Positions 1 through 5,797 of a stretch of DNA of 5,880 bases are shown here, in pieces. The position numbers and the translations under genes were made by a program. The stretch covers positions 1-5,880 of the forward strand of contig DMBB01000391.1 in NCBI GenBank assembly GCA_003446295.1, in the 5' to 3' direction. Under the pieces are notes generated by a model. That model did no database searches. It was not told where the DNA came from and saw only the letters and a list, made by a program, of their open reading frames with translations. Each line of letters starts with the position of its first letter. The first letter of the stretch is position 1. Source of the DNA: Erysipelotrichaceae bacterium (GTDB lineage Bacteria > Bacillota_I > Bacilli_A > Erysipelotrichales > Erysipelotrichaceae).

Positions 1-281
1 ATGAAATTGTATGTGCAATGGTACCAGCGATTTCTCATTGCTTATTCAATCTCCTGGGGTATCACACGAACGCATGTATGGAACACGGTTCAACCTGCTT
101 AAATCGAACAACTGCGAATGAGTGGCCGGCTGACTGGCTTTTCGACGGACGCAATATGGTCCAAGGAGAATAGCGTCACACCAATGCCATCCCATTCTAA
201 CAGTTTCAACAATGAGAGGATGTAGACCTGGCTGGTTGTCAGGTATTACACCCTGTACCTATATAGTAGGAGGAGAATTTT
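1..281. other. Non-coding, hairpin-rich region upstream of the aldolase
   Basis: I recognise no protein gene here. Short open frames exist on both strands (for example 118-225 plus and 46-195 minus), but none has a Shine-Dalgarno or a recognisable product. The stretch does contain a succession of inverted repeats: 15-20 with 36-41, 124-129 with 134-139, 148-152 with 173-177, 188-196 with 211-222, 226-230 with 240-244, and 258-261 with 267-270. These would let the plus-strand RNA fold into consecutive hairpins up to the ribosome binding site of the next gene. It could be a structured leader, a small RNA, or the non-coding end of a mobile element truncated by the window edge. I match it to no known riboswitch family by eye. 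The positions are seen directly; the function is unknown. Confidence 0.45.
268..273 (+). promoter_or_regulatory. Strong Shine-Dalgarno of the aldolase gene
   Basis: A full AGGAGG sits 8 bases before the ATG at 282 and fixes that start. Its first three bases (268-270) can pair weakly with CCT at 258-260 in a small hairpin (258-261 with 267-270). Confidence 0.85.
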
Positions 282-1247
282 ATGAATTATGAAGCAGTTA
301 TGAAACGCTTATACGGAATCGGCATCATCCCGGCAATCGTCCTGGACCGTACTGAAGACGCCGCACCGCTCGCTGATGCGCTCTGCAAAGGCGGCCTGCC
401 GGCAGCAGAAGTAACTTACCGCACTGATTGTGCACATGATGCCATGAAAGCAATGAAAGCACAGCGGCCGGAGCTGATCGTAGGTGCCGGAACAGTCCTT
501 ACAACAGATCAGGTAGACTCCGCGCTGGATGCAGGAGCTGAATTCATTGTGGCTCCGGGTCTGAATCCGGAAGTCGTACGCTATTGCCAGAAGAAAGGCG
601 TACCCGTGATTCCGGGTGTTTCATCCGCTTCCGAGATCGAACAGGCGATCTCACTCGGTCTGTCGGCAGTCAAGTTCTTCCCTGCCGAGCAGCTTGGCGG
701 CATCAAGACCATCAAAGCACTTTGCGGTCCGTACAGAAACATGACATTCCTGCCGACCGGCGGTGTCAATCCTGCCAATATGAACAGTTATCTGAACGAT
801 CCGAAAGTATTTGCGGTCGGCGGAACATGGATGGTAAAGCAGGAACTGATCAAAAACGGCCAGTTCGATGAGATCGAGAAGCTGACACGTGAAGCAGTCC
901 TGAATATGCTGCAGATCAGACTGAAGCATATCGGCGTCAACATCCCTTCCGGTGAAGCCAGGGACGCAGCCGATCAGTATGCCGATCTTTTCCAGGGCAA
1001 AGTCAGAGTCGCTCCAACTGCTTTCTTCGGCAGTGAATTTGTAGAAGTCGTACCTGACGGCACGATCGGCGAAAAAGGCCACATCGCGATCGGCGTCAGT
1101 TCTGCAGAACGTGCATACGCATTCTATCGCGGACTGGGCTATGAATTTGATGAGTCCACCTTCGGATACGATGAACGCGGACATCTGAGGCTCGCTTATT
1201 TCAAAGAATCTGTAGGCGGATTCAAAGTTCATATCGTTAATAATTGA
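282..1247 (+). CDS. eda: KDPG/KHG aldolase with C-terminal VOC (glyoxalase-like) domain
   Basis: Residues 1 to about 205 form a class I 2-keto-3-deoxy-6-phosphogluconate / 4-hydroxy-2-oxoglutarate aldolase. This cytoplasmic enzyme cleaves KDPG to pyruvate and glyceraldehyde-3-phosphate, the last step of hexuronate breakdown. Visible family marks are the catalytic Glu43 in EVTYRT, GAGTVL at 68-73, PGVSSASE at 111-118, the Schiff-base Lys131 in VKFFPAE, and the phosphate-binding LPTGGVNPAN at 158-167. Stand-alone Eda is about 210 residues; this protein has 321. The extra part (about 211-321) reads as two beta-alpha-beta-type VOC modules starting at KHIGVN (His216) and GHIAIGV (His267). His216, Glu255, His267 and His317 lie where VOC proteins often carry metal ligands. 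The role of this extension is unknown. The gene has its own strong Shine-Dalgarno and converges on the AraC regulator. The aldolase assignment is firm, the VOC assignment fairly firm, and the metal site is inferred. Confidence 0.93.
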   Translation: MNYEAVMKRLYGIGIIPAIVLDRTEDAAPLADALCKGGLPAAEVTYRTDCAHDAMKAMKAQRPELIVGAGTVLTTDQVDSALDAGAEFIVAPGLNPEVVRYCQKKGVPVIPGVSSASEIEQAISLGLSAVKFFPAEQLGGIKTIKALCGPYRNMTFLPTGGVNPANMNSYLNDPKVFAVGGTWMVKQELIKNGQFDEIEKLTREAVLNMLQIRLKHIGVNIPSGEARDAADQYADLFQGKVRVAPTAFFGSEFVEVVPDGTIGEKGHIAIGVSSAERAYAFYRGLGYEFDESTFGYDERGHLRLAYFKESVGGFKVHIVNN

Positions 1248-1255
1248 AATAACGA

Positions 1256-1281
1256 GGCCTGTATCCATGACGGTACAGGTC
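1256..1281 (+). other. Small hairpin after the aldolase stop codon
   Basis: CCTGTA at 1258-1263 pairs with TACAGG at 1274-1279. The stem can extend by G1256-C1281 and a G-U pair, and inward by CC/GG around one bulged base. No U-tract follows, so it is not itself a typical terminator. It may be a 3' stability element ahead of the real terminator at 1300-1350. Confidence 0.35.
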
Positions 1282-1299
1282 ATTGATCCGAACAGCAAT

Positions 1300-1354
1300 A
1301 AAATGATGGCTTATCTTCTTCAGGAAAGAGGATCCATAAGCCATCATTTTCTGT
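1300..1354. terminator. Bidirectional terminator between convergent genes
   Basis: A perfect 15-bp inverted repeat has arms at 1300-1314 and 1336-1350. CTTCTT at 1315-1320 can pair further with AAGAGG at 1326-1331, leaving a 5-base loop and a small bulge. The outer arm ends give AAAA on the left and TTTT on the right, so each strand ends its stem in a short U-tract. That fits termination of both the aldolase transcript (plus) and the regulator transcript (minus). Confidence 0.85.
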
Positions 1355-1368
1355 GTTTATGCTGCAGC

Positions 1369-1382
1369 CCGGAACATTCCGG
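1369..1382. repeat. Short palindrome just past the regulator stop
   Basis: CCGGAA at 1369-1374 and TTCCGG at 1377-1382 form a perfect inverted repeat around CA. It lies 8 bases past the regulator's stop codon on the minus strand. No T-run follows it on either strand, so it could be a transcript-end hairpin or simply a palindrome. Confidence 0.4.
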
Positions 1383-1390
1383 CATTATTC

Positions 1391-2248
1391 TCAGTTATCT
1401 CTCTGTTTGTCCGGATACATCGGGTCACGCAGATAGACCTTCTGATAATCCTTCGGAGACAGGTTGTATTCTTTTTTGAATGCTCTGTAGAATGCAGAAT
1501 AATCCGTAAAACCGCAGTCCGCATAGACACGGCTGACGGCTTTCCCGGTCTTCATTTCATCGGCACACCTTTCCAGACGCTTTTTGATAATATACTGATG
1601 CACTGACATGCCGGTTCTTTCTTTAAATTCATGTGCTGCATAGTACTTGGAAATATAGAACCGTTCGCCGAGATTTTCCAGGGAAAGGTCCTCATCCAGA
1701 TGACGGTCAATATATCCGATCATCGCCTGGATCGTATCGCCTTCCCTTTCCATGCGCCTCGGATGATCCTGTTCATAGGCAAATCTGCTCAGTGTCATGA
1801 TCAGATCAGAGATCATGATGCTGGCAAACACGCCCTTTCCGTATCTGCTGGTGCTTTCCTCCTCGATCAGCCGCAGGATCTTGGACTGAACCAGAGCGTA
1901 TTCATGCTCACTGAAATGATAAATATATTTTCTGTCCGATTCCGCGCGTCTTACAATATAGGACAGCTCTTCGGTCTGCCCGCTCAGCCTGTGGTAATAA
2001 GATGGTGAGATCCAGAAAACATAGCGGCAGTAAGAGCGCTCATCATTCTCCGTAACTGCGCGATGGATCGTACCGGGCGGAACTACAACGACGCTGCGGC
2101 TGCTGAGCGGCGTGTGCTTTCCGTCGATCTCCATTTCGATCTTCCCGGCCACCGGAAAGTAGAATTCATAATAATCATGCACATGCGGTGAAACGCTCTG
2201 AAAATGAGAGTCATTGTAATAGTAGATCTCATAGTTCTCTTTTGTCAT
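1391..2248 (-). CDS. AraC-family transcriptional regulator with cupin-like sensor domain
   Basis: A 285-residue cytoplasmic DNA-binding regulator. Residues 1 to about 110 form an AraC-type cupin ligand-binding domain with HVHDYYEFYFPVAG (His22, His24, Glu28) and VVPPGTIHRA (His62). About 110-170 is a helical linker. The C-terminal AraC domain has a first helix-turn-helix around 191-213 (ENLGERFYISKYYAAHEFKE) and a second around 238-265, including the family signature CGFTDYSAFYRAFKKEYNLSP. I start at the ATG at 2248 rather than the upstream in-frame ATG at 2353. The upstream 35 residues do not resemble the family, and the best minus-strand promoter (-10 at 2297-2302) lies inside that extension. 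An AGG 9 bases before the chosen ATG is a weak Shine-Dalgarno. Divergent placement from uxuA makes it the likely controller of that operon, probably responding to a uronate or a pathway intermediate; the ligand is not visible. Confidence 0.93.
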   Translation of the reverse strand: MTKENYEIYYYNDSHFQSVSPHVHDYYEFYFPVAGKIEMEIDGKHTPLSSRSVVVVPPGTIHRAVTENDERSYCRYVFWISPSYYHRLSGQTEELSYIVRRAESDRKYIYHFSEHEYALVQSKILRLIEEESTSRYGKGVFASIMISDLIMTLSRFAYEQDHPRRMEREGDTIQAMIGYIDRHLDEDLSLENLGERFYISKYYAAHEFKERTGMSVHQYIIKKRLERCADEMKTGKAVSRVYADCGFTDYSAFYRAFKKEYNLSPKDYQKVYLRDPMYPDKQRDN

Positions 2249-2296
2249 TTTCTGGAGCCTGTTGAACTCCGAGCGATAGTTCTTTTTCACATTTCT

Positions 2297-2325
2297 ATGA
2301 TAGCACAACATTTGCAATGTAATAA
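2297..2325 (-). promoter_or_regulatory. Candidate promoter of the AraC regulator
   Basis: Read on the minus strand, an extended -10 TGCTATCAT (2297-2305, one mismatch to TGnTATAAT) lies 17 bases from a poor -35, TTATTA (2320-2325). Transcription would begin near 2290, giving a leader of about 40 bases. This supports the short start at 2248. Confidence 0.5.
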
Positions 2326-2341
2326 CCAATTCGCACAATAT
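2303..2341. repeat. Direct repeat GCACAAYAT, possible operator
   Basis: GCACAACAT at 2303-2311 and GCACAATAT at 2333-2341 match at 8 of 9 positions, 30 bases start to start (about three helical turns). The first copy overlaps the regulator's candidate -10, and the second overlaps the candidate -10 of uxuA. This geometry would suit a dimeric AraC-type protein controlling both directions. Binding is an inference. Confidence 0.4.
2312..2339 (+). promoter_or_regulatory. Candidate promoter of uxuA
   Basis: TTGCAA (2312-2317) and CACAAT (2334-2339) are separated by 16 bases, each matching 4 of 6 consensus positions. The predicted start near 2346 gives a leader of about 60 bases. The weak -10 fits a promoter that needs an activator. 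The -35 overlaps the inverted repeat ACATT-TGC-AATGT (2308-2320). Confidence 0.35.
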
Positions 2342-2407
2342 GAATCCCATCAAAAAACTACGACAATGTAGCCGTAAGAAATAAACCAGGAAAGGATGGT
2401 AAGTCTC

Positions 2408-3484
2408 ATGGAAATGACATTACGCTGGTACGGATCCAAACACGACACAGTAACACTCGAACAGATCAGACAGATCCCCGGAGTGACTGGAGTTATCACA
2501 ATGCTGTATGACAAACAGCCCGGCGACCTCTGGACACAGGAAGAGATCCACGCATTAAAAGAAGAAGTAGAAGCAGCAGGGCTTCACATTGCCGGAATCG
2601 AATCCGTCAATGTATCCGACGCCATCAAAGCAGGAACAGCCGACAGAGACAAGGACATTGCAACATACATCGAATGCCTCAGAAACCTCGGCAAAGAAGA
2701 CATTCATCTTGTCTGCTATAATTTCATGCCTGTATTTGACTGGACAAGAACAGAACTGGCAAGAAAGAGAGAAGACGGTTCAACAGTACTTGCTTATACA
2801 CAGGAAGCAGTTGACAACCTCATCCCCGAAAAGATGTTTGACAGCATCGCAGGTGATATGAACGGTTCAGTAATGCCCGGATGGGAACCTGAAAGAATGG
2901 CACATGTCAAAGAGCTGTTCGAACTGTACAAGAACATTGATGAAGAAACATTGTTCAATAACCTGGTGTATTTTCTGAAGGCAATCATGCCGGTATGCAA
3001 CGAATATGATATTAAGATGGCAATCCATCCGGATGATCCGGCATGGCCTGTATTCGGACTGCCCAGGATCATCACAAGCGAAGAAAAGATCCTCCGTCTG
3101 ATGAAAGCAGTCGACGATGTTCACAATGGTGTAACATTCTGCTCGGGAAGCTACGGCACAAGCCTGAAGAACGATCTGCCGCATATGATCAGAGCGCTGA
3201 AGGGAAGAATTCACTTCGCGCATGTACGCAACCTGAAGTTCCATACACCGGATAACTTCGAGGAAGCATGCCATCTGTCAAGTGACGGAACATTCGATAT
3301 GTATGAGATCGTCAGAGCATTGTATGAAACAGGCTTCAGCGGACCGATCAGGCCCGACCACGGAAGAATGATCTGGGGCGAAGTCGCAATGCCCGGCTAT
3401 GGTCTGTATGACAGAGCATTAGGCGCATGCTACATCGAAGGTCTTTGGGAAGCAATTGAAAAAGCAGAAACGAGAGGATTCTGA
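2408..3484 (+). CDS. uxuA: D-mannonate dehydratase
   Basis: Cytoplasmic TIM-barrel enzyme of the xylose-isomerase-like fold that dehydrates D-mannonate to 2-keto-3-deoxygluconate and normally uses Mn2+ or Fe2+. Visible marks in the 358-residue protein are the N-terminal RWYG (6-9), YNFMPVFDWTRT (104-115), IHPDDP (206-211), GLPRI (217-221), FCSGSYG (244-250), FAHVRN (270-275), RPDHGR (315-320) and YGLYDRALG (331-339). His207, Cys245, His272 and Asp317/His318 are the expected metal and active-site residues. About 358 residues is usual for Firmicutes UxuA; E. coli UxuA is longer (394). I choose the ATG at 2408 because MEMTLRWYG matches how the family begins; AAGGA at 2392-2396 is 11 bases upstream. 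An in-frame ATG at 2396, with AGG at 2388-2390, would add four residues. Arginine is encoded mostly by AGA (13 of 18), unlike the flanking genes. Lies 2 bases before the oxidoreductase gene. Confidence 0.96.
   Translation: MEMTLRWYGSKHDTVTLEQIRQIPGVTGVITMLYDKQPGDLWTQEEIHALKEEVEAAGLHIAGIESVNVSDAIKAGTADRDKDIATYIECLRNLGKEDIHLVCYNFMPVFDWTRTELARKREDGSTVLAYTQEAVDNLIPEKMFDSIAGDMNGSVMPGWEPERMAHVKELFELYKNIDEETLFNNLVYFLKAIMPVCNEYDIKMAIHPDDPAWPVFGLPRIITSEEKILRLMKAVDDVHNGVTFCSGSYGTSLKNDLPHMIRALKGRIHFAHVRNLKFHTPDNFEEACHLSSDGTFDMYEIVRALYETGFSGPIRPDHGRMIWGEVAMPGYGLYDRALGACYIEGLWEAIEKAETRGF
3472..3478 (+). promoter_or_regulatory. Shine-Dalgarno of the oxidoreductase inside the uxuA end
   Basis: GAGAGGA lies within the last codons of uxuA, 8 bases before the ATG at 3487. 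With a 2-base gap between stop and start, the two genes are probably translationally coupled. Confidence 0.75.
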
Positions 3485-3486
3485 TC

Positions 3487-4341
3487 ATGGAAAAGAATGT
3501 ACTGAATACAGATCTGACCGGTAAGGTCGCAGTAGTTACAGGTGCAGGCGGAGTTCTGTGCTCCGCATTCGCTAAGGTCCTTGCAAGAGCCGGCGCAAAG
3601 GTTGCCCTGCTCGACAGGAACTATGAAAGCGCGAATAAGTATGCGGAAGAAATCAATGCGGAAGGCGGATGTGCCAAGGCATATGCATGCGATGTTCTGG
3701 ACAAGGATGTCTGCTATGCTGTAGCAGATGAAGTTCTGAAAGACTTCGGACCGTGCGATATTCTGCTCAACGGCGCAGGCGGAAACAACCCCCGCGCAAC
3801 AACTGATAAAGAATATTTTGAAGCAGGCGACATCGAAGCAGATACAAAGAGCTTCTTCGATCTCGACAAGAGCGGCGTTGAATTTGTCTTCAACCTGAAC
3901 TTCATCGGAACACTGATCCCGACACAGGCTTTCGCAAGACAGATGGTAGGCCGTGAAGGATGCAACATCCTGAACATCTCCTCCATGAACGCATATACAC
4001 CGCTGACAAAGATTCCTGCATATTCCGGTGCCAAAGCTGCTGTTTCCAACTTCACACAGTGGCTGGCAGTATACTTCTCCAAAGCAGGCATCCGTGTCAA
4101 TGCGATCGCACCCGGCTTCTTCTCCACGAAGCAGAACGCAGCTCTGCTGTGGAACGCAGACGGAACACCGACAGCACGTACAGGCAAGATCCTGGCTGCT
4201 ACACCGATGGGAAGATTCGGTGACAGCGAAAAGGAACTGGCAGGCGCAGTTCTGTTCCTGCTGAACAATGACGCCGCAAGCTTCATCACCGGCGTTACAC
4301 TCCCGATCGACGGCGGCTTCTCCGCTTACTCCGGCGTATAA
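3487..4341 (+). CDS. uxuB: SDR-family D-mannonate (fructuronate) oxidoreductase
   Basis: A 284-residue classical short-chain dehydrogenase/reductase. From context it is the D-mannonate oxidoreductase that reduces D-fructuronate to D-mannonate with NAD(P)H, feeding UxuA. Rossmann marks are VVTGAGGVLCSA (16-27, where Cys25 stands at the last glycine of TGxxxGxG), acidic Asp43 at the end of beta-2 (suggesting NAD over NADP), and NGAGG (95-99). The catalytic tetrad is Asn138, Ser166 in NISS, Tyr179 and Lys183 in YSGAK. NAIAPGFF (205-212) and the C-terminal TLPIDGGFSAYSGV complete the fold. Residues 103-128 form a longer loop than in minimal SDRs, probably shaping a sugar-acid pocket. It is unrelated to the long-chain (about 480-residue) UxuB of E. 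coli, so the symbol denotes function, not homology. The SDR family is certain; the substrate rests on the uxuA neighbour. Confidence 0.88.
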   Translation: MEKNVLNTDLTGKVAVVTGAGGVLCSAFAKVLARAGAKVALLDRNYESANKYAEEINAEGGCAKAYACDVLDKDVCYAVADEVLKDFGPCDILLNGAGGNNPRATTDKEYFEAGDIEADTKSFFDLDKSGVEFVFNLNFIGTLIPTQAFARQMVGREGCNILNISSMNAYTPLTKIPAYSGAKAAVSNFTQWLAVYFSKAGIRVNAIAPGFFSTKQNAALLWNADGTPTARTGKILAATPMGRFGDSEKELAGAVLFLLNNDAASFITGVTLPIDGGFSAYSGV

Positions 4342-4360
4342 GCTGCAGATCAGCCCCTTC

Positions 4361-4395
4361 AAAGATCCCTGCATTCACTGCGGGATCTTTTGATT
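4361..4395 (+). terminator. Intrinsic terminator of the uxuA operon
   Basis: AAAGATCCC (4361-4369) pairs with GGGATCTTT (4382-4390). GCA (4371-4373) pairs with TGC (4379-4381) past one bulged T, closing the 5-base loop TTCAC. A T-run begins within the right arm (4388-4391) and T-rich sequence follows. It sits 19 bases after the oxidoreductase stop codon, separating the operon from the exporter gene. Confidence 0.9.
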
Positions 4396-4418
4396 TGCTT
4401 TCTTTGCTGTTTCATGAT
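4390..4418 (+). promoter_or_regulatory. Candidate promoter of the MATE gene
   Basis: TTGATT (4390-4395) and CATGAT (4413-4418) are separated by 17 bases, each matching 4 of 6 consensus positions. The -35 abuts the terminator's T-run. The predicted start near 4425 gives a leader of about 28 bases, with GAGG at 4439-4442 lying 10 bases before the ATG. Weak, but the strong upstream terminator implies that a promoter is needed here. Confidence 0.35.
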
Positions 4419-4452
4419 TAGATGTTCAGCGTATACATGAGGTTTTGAGTTT

Positions 4453-5790
4453 ATGCAGAATATGACCGAAGGCTCTTTGTTTTCACACTTATGGCGCTAT
4501 GCTGTACCTTTGCTGCTGGCAAACTGGCTCCAGCTTGCTTATAATGCGGCAGATTCCATGATTGCAGGAAGGTTTATCGGACAGGATGCGCTGGCTGCTG
4601 AAGGAATTGCAGCTCCGGTCATGAATCTGGTCATTCTGGCCATCTCAGGCTTGTGCATCGGCGCGGGAATCTTTATGAGCGAACGCTTCGGTGCCAAGGA
4701 TATGGCATCATTCCGCAAATCCCTGTCTGCTGTATTGAAAGCAGGGATCCTGCTGAGTCTGCTGATCGCGGTACCGGGCATTCTGCTCACACCGATGATC
4801 CTGAGACTGCTTGCTGTTCCGGAAGATATCTTCCGGATTACATCGATCTACCAGAGGATCACCTTTATCGGCGTCCCTTTTACCTTTATATATAATGCGC
4901 TGGCTTCTGCCATGAAAAGCGTCGGCGATTCCAAACGGCCGCTGCGCTTTCTGGCGATCTGTTCGGTCCTGAATATTGTCCTTGACCTGATCCTGCTGGG
5001 TGTATTCCACCTTGGCATCACAACAAGCGCACTGACCACGGTATTTGCTCAGGTATTCTCCGCTTTCCTGGCTGCCAGATGCATGATCAAAGAAATGCCG
5101 GATCTGATCCCCCGCAATGATGAGTGGAAAACAGATACGGCATTGCTGAAACGTGTTATGAACTACGGACTGCCCTCCGCACTGCAGCAGGCGGTACAGC
5201 CCATCGGCAAGCTCCTGATACAGTCACAGGTCGATCTGCTCGGTGTCAGTACGATTGCGGCATTCAATGCGGTCAGCAGAGTCGACAGCTTTGCGCTGAT
5301 TCCGGAACAGGGGATTGCCTCGGCAATATCCACCTGCATTGCCCAGAACCGCGGTGCAGATAAGCCGGAGCGCATCCGCAGAGGATTCTTCACAGGCATT
5401 GCAATGGCATTCACTTACGGCATCCTGATCGGCATCCTCGTAATGATCTTCAAGGCGCAGATCGTATCCCTGTTCATCAAAGGCAGCGGAACCGCTGAAG
5501 TCATTCGTGAAGGCACTGCCTATCTTTCCGTCATGGCATGGATCTATACACTTCCCGGCTTTACCAACGGTTTCCAGGGTTACTGCAGAGGTGTCGGAAA
5601 GATCCCTGTTACGATCCTCTGTACATTCATTCAGATCTCCCTGCGCACCATCGGTACCTTCCTGCTTGCCGGCAGGATCGGCATCAAGGGCATCGCTGCT
5701 GCGAGCGGTATCGGCTGGACAGCCATGCTGTTATTCGAAGTACCATATGTGCTGAATCACATGAAGCATCTGAAACAATCTGCCCGATAA
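4453..5790 (+). CDS. MATE-family multidrug/metabolite exporter
   Basis: An integral inner-membrane protein of 445 residues, the usual MATE length, expected to export organic cations or other small molecules in exchange for Na+ or H+. It shows two homologous halves of about six hydrophobic segments each. The N-terminal half begins with WRYAVPLLLANWLQLAYNAADSMIAGRFIG (14-43) and includes NALASAMKSVGDSKRPL (147-163), a typical MATE loop motif. The second half begins near MNYGLPSALQQAV (236-248) and carries the equivalent QGYCRGVGKIPVT (375-387). The basic C-terminus should be cytoplasmic. The start at 4453 has GAGG 10 bases upstream; a second in-frame ATG at 4462 is a possible alternative. It lies outside the uxuA operon, behind a terminator, so a link to uronate metabolism is not shown. 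Substrate cannot be read from the sequence. Confidence 0.95.
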   Translation: MQNMTEGSLFSHLWRYAVPLLLANWLQLAYNAADSMIAGRFIGQDALAAEGIAAPVMNLVILAISGLCIGAGIFMSERFGAKDMASFRKSLSAVLKAGILLSLLIAVPGILLTPMILRLLAVPEDIFRITSIYQRITFIGVPFTFIYNALASAMKSVGDSKRPLRFLAICSVLNIVLDLILLGVFHLGITTSALTTVFAQVFSAFLAARCMIKEMPDLIPRNDEWKTDTALLKRVMNYGLPSALQQAVQPIGKLLIQSQVDLLGVSTIAAFNAVSRVDSFALIPEQGIASAISTCIAQNRGADKPERIRRGFFTGIAMAFTYGILIGILVMIFKAQIVSLFIKGSGTAEVIREGTAYLSVMAWIYTLPGFTNGFQGYCRGVGKIPVTILCTFIQISLRTIGTFLLAGRIGIKGIAAASGIGWTAMLLFEVPYVLNHMKHLKQSAR

Positions 5791-5797
5791 AAAGATA

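Noticed and set aside
124..142. GGCCGG-CTGA-CTGGCT followed by TTTT as a terminator
   Set aside because: The stem is only 6 bp including two G-U pairs and the T-run is four bases; too weak to call, so it is only counted among the hairpins of the region.
46..195. Minus-strand open frame of 49 codons in the upstream region
   Set aside because: It has no Shine-Dalgarno before its ATG, no recognisable domain, and lies in a segment better explained as non-coding structured sequence.
118..225. Plus-strand 35-codon open frame starting at 118
   Set aside because: Very short, without a ribosome binding site or recognisable product; other frames are equally open there.
236..265. TTGTCA (236-241) and TATATA (260-265) as a promoter for the aldolase
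   Set aside because: The -35 is good and the spacing is 18, but transcription would start at about 272, inside the AGGAGG, removing most of the ribosome binding site.
166..275. Resemblance to 5S rRNA (GTCACACC, then CCCTGT and AGTAGGA)
   Set aside because: Only scattered short words agree; the conserved helix III pairing and the closing terminal helix of 5S rRNA are not formed.
651..1298. 215-codon open frame antisense to the aldolase
   Set aside because: Lies wholly opposite a well-conserved coding gene, has no family features and crosses into the intergenic hairpin; a shadow frame.
3430..4374. 314-codon open frame antisense to the oxidoreductase
   Set aside because: Long only because of the codon pattern of the sense gene; cysteine-rich with no domain, and it runs into the terminator.
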